From positions 1 through 64,000 of the forward strand of contig JAAVTG010000554.1 of assembly GCA_011947345.1 (NCBI GenBank): a stretch of 64,000 nt of DNA. Direction: 5' to 3'. The DNA is from Phytophthora quininea (lineage: Eukaryota > Oomycota > Peronosporomycetes > Peronosporales > Peronosporaceae). Each line of letters opens with the position of its first letter. The first letter of the stretch is position 1. Positions 13,576 through 26,300 of the stretch are shown here, piece by piece. A program made the translations under genes and the position numbers. The notes beneath the pieces were generated by a model that had not been told where the DNA came from, did no database searches, and saw only the letters and a list, made by a program, of their open reading frames with translations.

Positions 13576-16500
13576 CACGTTGAAAGGAATATCTGGAATT
13601 GTGACACCACTTGTCGTAGCGTATATGGTATTGTATCCTGGAGCAGATGTGGTCTGATTTTCGTTGATTGCGTTAATACCCGAAACGGAAAACCCATACG
13701 TAGTGTTTGCGAGGAGGGTGATAATTTTACCAGTCACTGACGTCGCGTACGGGTTAGTGACCTCCACTTGCTGGTAATGCTGATCATCCGGCGTAATTTC
13801 AGGGGAAAATACACCCGATACACCATAATGTCGCTTCCACCAAAATCTTGAGGTGGATTCCAGAATAATGTGACGGATCCACCTGTTTGCTCAAGCACTG
13901 TTAGATTTTGTGGTTCGCCAGGAATTGAAAGGACCCCAGTACTCGCTGCAATCGGATCACTGAGTTCGCTGGTCCCCTAAACATACACAAAACCTCAGTT
14001 ACCTTGTGCACAACATGAATCGATGGCTAAAAACGTACCACGGCATTTGTTACCTTGTACTGCAATTTGTAGACTGTCGAAAACATCAAGTGTGTTGCCA
14101 TGTAACTTGCATCGACACCTGCATATACTTCTTCAAATACATCAGGCTGCTGTGACGATGTCATTAACAGCGTATATCTCAGCACAGGGCCGCCATTAGT
14201 CGTCGTACAACCACTAGTGGTGGAGTTTCCACCACCAGTGTTAGCAGTCGAACCTCCCGACGAAGTGGCACCAGGACTTGTCGACGTAGTGCCGCCCGCC
14301 GTGGGACTTGTTGACGTACTGCCACCCGCAGTCGGACTTGTTGACGAAGTGCCACCCGCTCCAACGCTGCTGCCAGCAGCAGTCGCACTGCCGGCCGTTG
14401 CAGCACCACCAGCGGCCGAACCTCCCGACGAAGTGGCACCAGGACTTGTCGACGTAGTGCCGCCCGCCGTAGGACTTGTTGACGTACTGCCACCCGCAGT
14501 CGGACTTATTGACGAAGTGCCACCTGCTCCAACGCTGCTGCCAGCAGCAGTCGCACTGCCGGCCGTTGCAGCACCACCAGCGGCCGAACCTCCCGACGAA
14601 GTGGCACCAGGACTTGTCGACGTAGTGCCGCCCGCCGTAGGACTTGTTGACGTACTGCCACCCGCAGTCGGACTTGTTGACGAAGTGCCACCTGCTCCAA
14701 CGCTGCTGCCAGCAGCAGTCGCACTGCCGGCCGTTGCAGCACCACCAGCGGCCGAACCTCCCGACGAAGTGGCACCAGGACTTGTCGACGTAGTGCCGCC
14801 CGCCGTAGGACTTGTTGACGTACTGCCACCCGCAGTCGGACTTATTGACGAAGTGCCACCCGCTCCAACGCTGCTGCCAGCAGCAGTCGCACTGCCGGCC
14901 GTTGCAGCACCACCAGCGGCCGAACCTCCCGACGAAGTGGCACCAGGACTTGTCGACGTAGTGCCGCCCGCCGTAGGACTTGTTGACGTACTGCCACCCG
15001 CAGTCGGACTTGTTGACGAAGTGCCACCCGCTCCAACGCTGCTGCCAGCAGCAGTCGCACTGCCGGCCGTTGCAGCACCACCAGCGGCCGAACCTCCCGA
15101 CGAAGTGGCACCAGGACTTGTCGACGAAGTGCCGCCCGCCGTAGGACTTGTTGACGTACTGCCACCCGCAGTCGGACTTGTTGACGAAGTGCCACCTGCT
15201 CCAACGCTGCTGCCAGCAGCAGTCGCACTGCCGGCCGTTGCAGCACCACCAGCGGCCGAACCTCCCGACGAAGTGGCACCAGGACTTGTCGACGTAGTGC
15301 CGCCCGCCGTGGGACTTGTTGACGTACTGCCACCCGCAGTCGGACTTATTGACGAAGTGCCACCCGCTCCAACGCTGCTGCCAGTAGCAGTCGCACTGCC
15401 GGCCGTTGCAGCACCACCAGCGGCCGAACCTCCCGACGAAGTGGCACCAGGACTTGTCGACGTAGTGCCGCCCGCCGTAGGACTTGTTGACGTACTGCCA
15501 CCCGCAGTCGGACTTATTGACGAAGTGCCACCCGCTCCAACGCTGCTGCCAGTAGCAGTCGCACTGCCGGCCGTTGCAGCACCACCAGCGGCTGAACCTC
15601 CCGACGAAGTGGCACCAGGACTTGTCGACGTAGTGCCGCCCGCCGTAGGACTTGTTGACGTACTGCCACCCGCAGTCGGACTTATTGACGAAGTGCCACC
15701 CGCTCCAACGCTGCTGCCAGCAGCAGTCGCACTGCCGGCCGTTGCAGCACCACCAGCGGCCGAACCTCCCGACGAAGTGGCACCAGGACTTGTCGACGAA
15801 GTGCCGCCCGCCGTAGGACTTGTTGACGTACTGCCACCCGCAGTCGGACTTATTGACGAAGTGCCACCCGCTCCAACGCTGCTGCCAGCAGCAGTCGCAC
15901 TGCCGGCCGTTGCAGCACCACCAGCGGCCGAACCTCCCGACGAAGTGGCACCAGGACTTGTCGACGTAGTGCCGCCCGCCGTGGGACTTGTTGACGTACT
16001 GCCACCCGCAGTCGGACTTGTTGACGAAGTGCCACCCGCTCCAACGCTGCTGCCAGCAGCAGTCGCACTGCCGGCCGTTGCAGCACCACCAGCGGCCGAA
16101 CCTCCCGACGAAGTGGCACCAGGACTTGTCGACGTAGTGCCGCCCGCCGTGGGACTTGTTGACGTACTGCCACCCGCAGTCGGACTTATTGACGAAGTGC
16201 CACCCGCTCCAACGCTGCTGCCAGCAGCAGTCGCACTGCCGGCCGTTGCAGCACCACCAGCGGCCGAACCTCCCGACGAAGTGGCACCAGGACTTGTCGA
16301 CGTAGTGCCGCCCGCCGTAGGACTTGTTGACGTACTGCCACCCGCAGTCGGACTTATTGACGAAGTGCCACCCGCTCCAACGCTGCTGCCAGCAGCAGTC
16401 GCACTGCCGGCCGTTGCAGCACCACCAGCGGCCGAACCTCCCGACGAAGTGGCACCAGGACTTGTCGACGAAGTGCCGCCCGCCGTAGGACTTGTTGACG

Positions 16501-17020
16501 TACTGCCACCCGCAGTCGGACTTATTGACGAAGTGCCACCCGCTCCAACGCTGCTGCCAGCAGCAGTCGCACTGCCGGCCGTTGCAGCACCACCAGCGGC
16601 TGAACTTCCCGCGCCGGCGGCACCAGACAAACTTGAATCGCTAGAATTTACCTTAGTGACATTGGTTGCGGGTGGAATATCCATTCTAATATAAAGAGCT
16701 CCTCCTGTCGCTTTGGTTACTTTCAAGCATGTTGGTTTGCTTGGCGCACCAATTATTGTGTTTGAGGAAGCTTCCGTTGACCCCACGCCAGCAGTATTTT
16801 CGAAACTCTCTGCAGACGCCACCACATTGTCACCTCCACCACTACCACTGGTCGTTGCTGTGTGACCGTCTCCAGATGAAGCCCTCCCGACATCTCCATC
16901 ATTTCCAGCAGAAGCAGAAGCTGCTGCACCAGCTTCTCCGATAGTACTAGCGATTGATGTATCGCCGCTTCCACTGGATGTAGCAGACGTGGCTCCATCT
17001 CTGTCACGGTCGCCGTCCAT
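1..17020 (-). CDS. Giant FN3-repeat surface protein (gene B), 3' end outside window
   Basis: Not recognised as a named gene. Domain order from the first visible Met: a Ser/Gly/Asp-rich leader, then the A and B strands of an FN3 domain (about 16750-16650, PSKPTCLKVTKATGG), fourteen 56-residue low-complexity repeats, the rest of that FN3 domain (GGPVLRYTLLM to the exon end at 14039), a 62-bp intron (13977-14038, GTACGT to TTTAG), a further FN3 domain (about 13935-13610), and about 24 near-identical two-FN3 units down to position 1. Each unit has about five N-glycosylation sequons. No signal peptide is seen after the ATG at 17020; an in-frame stop lies 24 bases upstream, so a further 5' exon is possible. 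The frame is broken in every FN3 unit and near 13806 by missing bases in homopolymers. An extracellular adhesin role is inferred. By analogy with gene A, a beta-helix and membrane domain may follow outside the window. Confidence 0.7.
14245..16605 (-). repeat. Coding minisatellite, 14 copies of 168 bp (56 aa, Ser/Gly/Ala/Thr-rich)
   Basis: Fourteen head-to-tail 168-bp units encode variants of AAGGAATAGSATAAGSSVGA followed by GGTSS(I/T)SPTAGGSTSTSPTAGG and a (T/S)STSPGATSSGGS end. Variation between copies is limited to a few codons (I/T, T/S, A/T). The array is uninterrupted in frame, unlike the FN3 array. Because 168 is a multiple of three and no frame of the unit holds many stops, several frames stay open, including the antisense one. 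The composition suggests a flexible, heavily O-glycosylatable stalk, which is inference. It sits inside one FN3 domain of gene B, between the B strand (RMDIPPATN) and the C strand (GGPVLRYTLLM). Confidence 0.95.
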
Positions 17021-17335
17021 ATCCTCGAGCCAGCTGATGCGTCACCGTGGCAAAACGCTGCGCTTGACCTGATTGAGCTTAGACTTCTTCCACGCGGCCG
17101 ACTTCCCCATGAAATCCAAAGAATGAGCAGCCGCACGTCTGCGTCCTTTCGAGCAGCTCGATCTCAAGCCGGGAGGAAGGGCATATCGCACACACTGCGT
17201 CTCCAACCCTTCTTTGCGGATGCCTTCCGTCGGCAGGGGAAGAGAGGGAGCTCTGTGCGCCACCACAGACAAGAATTTCTCTTCCGGGAAGAAGTCCAAA
17301 GCTTTCTGATTGGCTGACAGTCAATTATTATGACT
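17021..17335. other. Short intergenic gap between genes B and A
   Basis: About 315 bases between the stop of gene A (17336) and the first Met of gene B (17020). It may hold the gene B promoter, 5' leader or a small first exon. Minus-strand frames here include a basic stretch (MGKSAAWKKSKLNQVKRS) ending in a stop, with no recognisable domain. No clear promoter element or terminator was found. Confidence 0.4.
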
Positions 17336-20300
17336 TTAACGCTCTTCGACGGTGGCAACTTGTGATGCAGCCGCTGACTGCTTGGGGGCAAAGCTCGGCG
17401 CCATCGCAGACGTCAGTTCCAGCTGCACATTGAGATCGTCCCTCTGTCTTTGCTGCTTGAGTCGGCGACTCAGCTCTCTCATCACCTGCGGGGACATGGG
17501 GCCGCGATCACTCTCCGGATTGCTCAGGTAGACGTCTGCCAAAACAAAAGCAATCGCACTCCGCCAGAGTTTGCGCGCGTGAGCTGCGATAGCTCGACGA
17601 TGCTCATTTCGATTTCGTCGTCGCGCCATCTGAAGACCGGCCTCCTTCTCCCTTAACAAGCTGGCCACACCAAAGCTGATGGTTCCAATATTCGACGCAA
17701 TCGCCACGTACGTCACCAGCCAAATGACGTGGTCGGTGAGATGCAGCGAGCCCATTTTCAAGAGCAAACCGCCTGGAAGATGTTGCAAAAGCGTCAGCCG
17801 CATATTTCTCATGGTTCAAGTCAGCAATGCACGTACAGAATAGTGTGATGAAAAGCTGGACTTGGGTTAGGCCGGCAAGAGCGCTGTCGGAACGGTCCCG
17901 ATACGGCTTGTAAAACAGCATGACGGACAGGTATACCAGTCTGAATGTACAAAGAGTTAGGGCGTTAACACCAAGTCCACGGCTGTGGAAGATGATTAAC
18001 GTACAGGACGACGAGACCGCTAATAATTCGATTTGCGCCAGCTTTTGCCAGCAGACTAACGACGCAGTTCAATAGGAGCTTGCGACCGAGATCCCATACT
18101 TCGTACCACCAAAACTTCGTGTCGTCTATGGCAACAAGAACATCCAAGAGCAGTCAGCGTCAAGTATACCTCTTGAAAGAGCTTGACGTACAAGAGTGAT
18201 AGATGAACCCCACTTGAGCGACTGTACTGGGTTCCTATAGCAAATAAGTACAGAACAGCATTATTCAATCCAATCACGGATAACAAGCAGTTGGCAGTAC
18301 GTACGTTCAGATTCTTGTCGTATAAATAGTGGACAAGAAAATGCTTCTCCTCGAGTTTCAATGTTTCTTCATCTACAGCAACCCCGCGGATGAGATTGTC
18401 AAGCCGCATCTTGAGCAGCATTTGCTGTTTTAGCTGGCTGTATCTCGGATCTTCTTCTATAAGCAGTAGCATGTCGCTCACACCACGGTGACGCTTGCGA
18501 CGTAGGATTACCCAAAACAATACTGGGACGCCTGAAAACATGATGTGTCAGCGCTGGCAAATACAGAGTTTTTGTACGGGATCAATAACGTACCTACGAC
18601 CCAGACCATGATGATAATAATGCTAACCGGAAGATAATACAGCCAAATACCTTCGTAGCAAAACGTACTCCGATCAAGACTCATGTAGAAATGCTCTCCA
18701 ATTTCTTCGCAGTAAAAACTGCCGATCGCGTGTTGACTGAGAACCGGGTACAGTAGCAGCAACATCCTAGACATCCACAGTTGTAAGCGTCACCTTGGTT
18801 AAAGCCTTCATCTTAATTAATTCCACCACACACAACCATCGAAGTACGTACCAGAAGAATAGTTTGATGCACTTGTTTTGGTAGGATTTGTAGTACAAGC
18901 GCATCCACACACGTGCGCGCCACAAACGAAGATTGCTGTTGACGACCATCTCGAGCACGTTTCCAGAGATTCTTTGAGATGTTCTGCATCCAGGCTCGTG
19001 GATGGGAAGTTGGGCTGGGATCTGCGGCAGACGAATGAGCCACCGCTCCACTCGCATATAAAGTTGCACGACCTGCCAAGTCTTAGCACGATATAGTATA
19101 TCGTTGGTGTGCCTTATAACTGTAATCCACAGAGACTTTATTCGCTTCAGCACACCGTTCCACAAGTTGGAAGACACACGTTTTGCTTCCGTAATAAGCT
19201 TTACGATTCGCCAAGACTTTATACGATCCAATGCAGATGCAAAACATTTCGTGATCCGCCAAGACATAATACGGCCCAGAGCATCGTTCCATCGCTTGGA
19301 CCTTGCGCCACCTGCACTTGTCTTATTTTTTGTTGTATTCGCCAAGGACATTCTTCGTTCCAGTTTCATTTGGGCTATCGACGTTGACCGCCGCTCCATC
19401 CGTGGCGGTTTACGAAGTCGCATCGCGAATACTGGCAGGCCACACTTTACACAATGGCGCGGAAGCGAGGCTAGTTTGGCGCGATAGCGAGCCACCCCCA
19501 AACCACGAGCAGCCACACCAATGTAATCACTCCAACCACCGCATATATGGCGATGCTGGAGTAACATTAAAACAAGCGTCAGTGTCACGAACTGAATGAA
19601 AAAAGAAGCAACGTACCGGTAGTCAGAAAAGTAGTCTCGTTGAAAGAAACACTCGATTCCAGTCGAGTCCACAAAGTTAAATTCCGCCAATGAACACATA
19701 TCCATCAGATGACCCACCACGTCTGGCCAAGGGATCTCATATACGTTTTTAAAACCTCCAAGTATCTGAAAGAACCCGAGCATAATCTTGAACTTTTCAG
19801 GTCGCAGCGAGGGAGCATGAACATCCCTCGGTTTGATCTGAAAAGGATACGGTTTGTCCTCTTTCTTCCATGTTAGGCGTTCAATCGCAGAATGTAGAAT
19901 CTCATGGGCACGCTGCTGGATCTTCGCCTTGGCAGCTAACAATAAAACTCGTGCTCTTGACTGCCCATGGTACACCTGAAACCGCTTAGCAGCCTGTGCA
20001 TACCTTATAACTTGACTCTCAGATGCGTTGGAAAACTTCGACAAGATAACTAATAAAGCCACGACTGCAGTAAGCATAGGTACCAACGCTAGTATTTGCG
20101 TAGTTTGGGCTACAGTCGGGTCATTTGGATCCGAACACCCTGGAAAAACAAAAGGATAGATGAGTATCGTCAACTGGATCCAGCCAAACAAGGGGAAAAG
20201 TAGTCGCAGTACGTACGAGTGCAGGACCCATTCGAGCGTTTATAATACTCCTTGACACAGGTGGCACATTTGACGCCTGTGTATCCAAATTCACATTGGC

Positions 20301-23300
20301 CTGTAAATTCTGCCGATGCCGTACTTACAGGGAGATTCTCCGCTAGGCAAGCTGAGTAGGACTGCAAATACGCACAATAGGTGATCATCGTTAGAATTCC
20401 ACCCCGGCAAATCGTTCACGACTATTGCTTCTTACTTCGCATTCGTACAACTCGGTTTTTGACAGGCATGCGTAAATACGGCTATAAGTCCAAAACTTGT
20501 CGAATTTGCCGCCTAACCTGGAGCACTCACGGATTCGATCTGAGAGGTTCTTCTCATCAATTGACTTGCACGGGTCATTTGGCGACCAAGTCGACGAGTT
20601 ATCACAGTTCGATTCTGCAAAGGAAGACCGAAACCTGTCGGCATAGTAGCCTTCCAATCGCTGAGGCACAATTACTCCTGTGGTAGCTCCACTTTGATCT
20701 TTCTCCTCGCACATAGCTCCAGGAGGGCAGTAATAGCACTTTTCACCATCCAAACTATACACAAAACATTTTAGTCGTTGTTGTACAGATTTACAAATGC
20801 GGCATCTGCTACATACCTGTAACTTCCTTTCTGGCAAGGGATACATCGGCTAGAACAAACGAGCTAGTTAGGGTGTTCCTTTCTTGTTGATTACATATCG
20901 TTGGCACTTACTCGTTGATGCTCTCGTAGCCAGGATTGCAATTATTAACAGTAACATCAACAACGATCGTTCGTACGGTCTCTTCTGACAACGTACAATT
21001 GATGGATAGCATGTAGGGACGATCACTCGGAGTGGAGAATACTCTGGCGTCTTTGAAAATAATATAACCAGCATCGACGCTGATCCAGTTAATCGGGGAA
21101 AAGGAAAACGACTCGTTGGGATCATTTCCGGTAATCGCTTGACATCGCGTGACGTTATCATACGTTGCAATAGCTCCGTAGTAGTCGCGCACAACAAGCG
21201 TTGGCCAAAGCATTGTAGAATCAGGTTTTACCAAACTTCGATTAGCGTACGCAGGTGTGTTGGAGGTTATCACATCGGAAGTTGTCGACGAGGAAGGGAC
21301 GAAGGAGGAGGAGGAAGAAGCTAGAGCCAGATTTCGAGATGTGGTGGAATTCGACAAATTTTGCGTGACTGCAACACCAACGCTTACAGCACTTGTAACA
21401 CTGGCAGGCCACCACCCTGCTGTCACATTTGTTCCACTCGTCGAAATCCAGACTTTGTCGCTTCCTGCCATGGTCGAGCAATTTGTGCATGTGAAGTTGA
21501 ACCACGCGTGGTATACCCAATAAATATCGTCTCCAGCGACAGCTTGATTTCCACCAAATCGAGACGTAGAGCAGAGCACAGTGGGAATGTCGGTGCCTAT
21601 ATCTTTGTCGATGTAAATGCCAGCCCCATAATCGGTGGCCCTGTTCAACTGAAAGTAGCTGTCTGTTATTGCGAACGAACCATTTTCCTGCAGCGAAATG
21701 GCGCCACCGGTGCACGCCGCATTTCCGTCGAAATCGCATTTTTCAATTGTAAAGGAACCACTCCTTTCTATAGCGATTGCGCCTCCAAAAACGATGGCGA
21801 TGTTGTTTCTAAAGGTGACTCCGGTTAGAGTTAAGTTCGCAACCCCCATTGCAAACATTGCGCCACCATGCGGGGCGGTGTTGTCGTCAAAGTACGAGTC
21901 GGTAAAAATACCAATCGCTCGGATGGAAGCATGGACGGACCCACCTTGAGCAAGTGCAGTATTGTTTTGTAAGGTTGTCCGGATCACTTGTAAATTAGCT
22001 GAACGGGTAATTAGAATAGCGGCTCCTTTCACTGCAATGTTGTCTGCAAACAAAGAATCAACGACGGAAGCGTTCGCATCCACAACATACATAGCCCCAC
22101 CTTCGCTTCCGGGGCCTCCATTCCCAGCGATAAGACAGCCATCTAGCCGAGCAATGTTATTTCTACCGATATAAAGCGCCGACCCAAACCCAACGTTCGT
22201 GTTCCGGGTAAAATTTGAGGTGGTCGAAGTGAAATTTACCCCAGCACCTGGATTTAGGTAAATGGCCCCACCTCCGTCTTCGACTAGGTTGGAATCAAAA
22301 ACCGTGTCGCGAATATTCAATGTGCCACCATCTTTCATGTAAATTCCACCTCCATTGTAAAACGCAAAGTTAAGGTCAAAACGAGAATCAGCAATGTCCA
22401 GAAAAGTGCTGATCCCGAAAATTCCACCTCCAAATTCATATGCGTAGCCATGGTGCATCGTGGAGTTTATCACATATACACGCGAATTTACAGAGTAAAT
22501 CAACCCTCCTAGTACAGATTGCCCATGCTCTAGAAGAGAGCTGACAATGGACATCGTTGAAGCGGCATGTTCAATGTAGATCAGACCCCATTCGCAACCC
22601 TAATGGCTTTGGTGTTGCTGGTAATAGTCGAGTTGGTTATCGTGACGCTAGCACCTGCTGAAATATAAATGGAGCCACCTTGAGTTGCCTGCTGATTTCC
22701 AACACTATTGCTCACCAATGTCCAGTTGGTCAGCAAAACGGAGCTTTTGTCAAGCATAGCGATAGCTCCACCCCGGCCAGCAAGAGCAATGTTTTCTTGC
22801 AGTAAATTGCCTGTACCGCTCACGTTGGTCAGTTTCAGCTCAATGCCACCTCCAATGTTCTGTGCCGTGTTCCCAAGAAATATTGAGTCTCTTAGAACAA
22901 TCACATTGTAGCCATTAAAACTGTCACCTTCGGAGGCCAATCCGCCACCGAAATCTAAGGCCTGGTTTTGAACGACAGAGCAGTTTCTCGTGTTTAACTT
23001 GCTGCCCAAATTTACGTAAATCCCACCACCCACAGTTGCAGTGCCATTTTGAATCAATGAATCAGTCAGCATAAGCGTTGCGCCCTCAATACATACTCCT
23101 GCTCCATAAAAAGCTGTCCCATCTTGAATAACAAGTCCATTAGCCTCTAAGAAGCCAGCCGCTCGGACGGATAATCCACCGCCACACGATCCTGAGGTTG
23201 GAAAATTCGTAGCATTATTAGCTTTTAGAATCGCGTCAGGGAGCTTGTCGAACGTTTTATCAGTCTTGACGATGCCGTAGCAGAAATTCCAGCTCCAGAC

Positions 23301-26300
23301 GTAGCGATATTTGTTAAAACAGACATTCCATCGTGCAAAATCGTCCCGCCATCAATGTGGATGCCACCTCCACTTTCAAGCGCAATGTTTAAGGAAACAG
23401 CAACATCCTTGACGACACTTACGGAATCACTTTGAACGCCAATACCGCCTCCATCCGTCGCAGTATTGTTCACCACGGATAACTTACTGATAGTATTCAT
23501 ACCGCTACCCACAGATACCCCGCCGCCCGTGCTAGCATCCCCTGAAGAAACTAGGAGACTTTCAATCGAGGAGCCTGCAGCAAGCAATATGTTCCCGCCA
23601 CTATCAGTTGCCACGTTTTGAGTAATCGTTGATACAGAGAAGTTGTCTGCCACTATATTGCTGCTTTCCATGTTGATTCCGCCTCCAAACCGCGCGTCAC
23701 AACTCCTGATCAAGATACTGTTGTGAACAACAGTTGAATTGCTGAGAAAGACTCCACCACCTGACGAGTCACTGTGATCACCAATAATGTCAGTTTTTTC
23801 ATGTGGATGGTGGCATTTACGGCGCAAAGACCGCCACCTTTGTCTGTAGCAGAAGAATTACTTAGAAGTGTGCTCTGTATAAGAAGATCCGCTTCCACAA
23901 CGTATGTTGCGCCACCTTCCTGAGCGCTACAGTTATTCACACTCACCCCTTCAACGGATGATTCTCCTATCACGTACATACCACCGCCGTGGTTTTGTCC
24001 ACTGCACGTATCGATCGTCATTCCTCCGGAAATGGAGCTACTCATCACATAGATTCCTCCACCATCTGCAGCGTGGTCAGACACGAGCAAGACACTCTTG
24101 GCTGTGACGTTGGTGTTCAACACCGCCAGCGCACCTCCAAACTCGGTCGCCGAGCAGTTTCTACTAACAATTCCGGACAACTTTAACGCTGCATCATTTG
24201 CATACATGCAGCCACCTTGAGCTGCCTCGTTTGACTCCAACACCACAAATTCCAGTACAACACTGTCCTCGAAGAAAAACGCACCGCCATTCTGAGTGGC
24301 TGTGTTTAACGAACACAGAGTCTGATTGCCACCATTCACTGTGCTCAAGCTCATCCAAGCTGCAGATCCGTTGCTTGCCATGTTACCTGTCAGAGTGACA
24401 GGCCCCAGACCAGTCACTTGGGAATTATGTATCATGGCTCCACCCCCAATGGAGCCTGGTTACCTTGAATTCGAATATCCGACCACTCAACGCTACTGTC
24501 GATAATTGCTACGCCACCTCCGGCCTCCGTTGCGATTCCATTCTCGATATTTAGGCCGCTCGTAGTTACTTGCGCTGTCCCCAAGTAAGCCCCGGCGCCG
24601 TTTACTAGTACATCGAATTGAGATCAGGTTAGATATATCACTACGATCTATTGTCAACTAACTAAAGGCGCCTTACCTGCTGTATTCTCGGTAAGTACAG
24701 AAGGAGGCACTGACTGTGTAAACTCGATATTGGCAGTACCTGTTACGTACATTCCGCCACCACCGCTGCCAGCCGCATTTCTTCGAAGAGAGGTCGTACT
24801 CAGTATCGAAACGGTATTCCCACTCAACGCCACCCCTCCGCCATTGGTTTGTGCTGTATTGTTTTCGACAATACAGTTTCCCAATTGCAACGATCCCGAG
24901 TCTGTAGCGAAGCCGCCTCCATTTACAGCATGGTTGTGGACGACTAAGACGCCTTCAATAGAAATCTCTCCACTCGAAAAAATTGCTCCGCCACTCTCTG
25001 CTGCTTCATTTTCTATAAACACTGTCTCCGTTCCAGTTAGAGTACTGGTTCCTCGTAGAACCACCGCGCCACCGCGGTTGGCAGTACCATTAGTAACATT
25101 GGACTGAAGCATGGAAATTATTGTGTCTTCCGCGTAAATTGCACCACCTTCACTACCTGCTGAGCTGTTCGTAATCTTGACTTGTTGGAACGTAATGATG
25201 CTTCCAGTTGCAAACAGTACGCCACCGTTTGTGGTTGTTTCCGAAGCCGTAATAAGCATATTTTGCACCGAGAGCGACCCACCAGACACTTTAAACACTC
25301 CACCATCTACAGCAGTGCAATTCGCCAGACTAAGTCCCTCAACCGAGAATACTGCACCTTCACTCGAGCTGAAGCGTGATATCGTCGCACAGTCGACCGA
25401 AGTCCAAAACGGCCCTTTCAGTGTCGTAATATTCAGTGTTACCGACGGTATGTTCAGGTCTCTGTTCAAAGCTCCTGAATATGTTCCTGGATAAACAAAT
25501 ATCACGCTTTCAGCATGGCTCAAAGCGATACCTCGAGCAAGTGTTTGAACTGCCTTTGAGGCGGTTCCTGTTTCGCTTGCGTTCATCATCTCTCCTGTAC
25601 CAAACGTATCGTCTCCAAACTCTTGTGACACAACAATTACTCTGCTGGGGTCCAAGTCACAAATTGGGCTATAACAGTGACTTGGATCTGAACAACACAC
25701 GACCCGATTGTTACAACCTTCCCCAGTGAAGCCGACACTACATTTGCAACTTCCGTCAGTTTGACTCCGACCATGGTTGGAGCAAATAGTGTTTGTTGCT
25801 GGTGGGGGTATGCGTGTCGACTCAGGCGAAGCATCCAACTCGTATTGCAACTCGAAGCCTCTGTTAGTAATGCTGGCATCACTAGAGAACGAGAGGATGA
25901 CGGGCCCCGTGACTTGAAACAGAAAAGGCCCCGATCGCACGCAGCCACCTTTCCACAGAAGCTGACTCGTCAGCGCGCAAGTTATCGCCACATAATCATG
26001 ATCACATTCCAGGGCAAATGAAGAAAACTAAACCACAAACATTTACCAAGTGAGTGGAAATACTGCAGCAGCATGAAGCGACGTTTACCTTACCGTCAGA
26101 GTGATAAATGAGAATGGAGGCATCGGATCAATACGCCACTGCTTCTCTACATTATTTGCATAGCCCACCTCGCGAATATAACTCGAGTCACTTCGACAAT
26201 CAGAATAACCGGATGCGAACGACGAATCCAATGTAGTTGCTGTAATCTGGGGACTATTTAACCCAAACACGCTAGCTTGTACGGCATACATGTATGTGGT

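Noticed and set aside
14217..16694. Plus-strand 825-codon Pro/Val/Leu-rich open frame
   Set aside because: Mirror of the coding minisatellite on the minus strand; no domain, and openness follows from a stop-free 168-bp unit.
17042..17136. Signal-peptide-like MRLLILWISWG at the start of gene B
   Set aside because: It begins with GTG, not ATG, and is out of frame with the gene B coding sequence.
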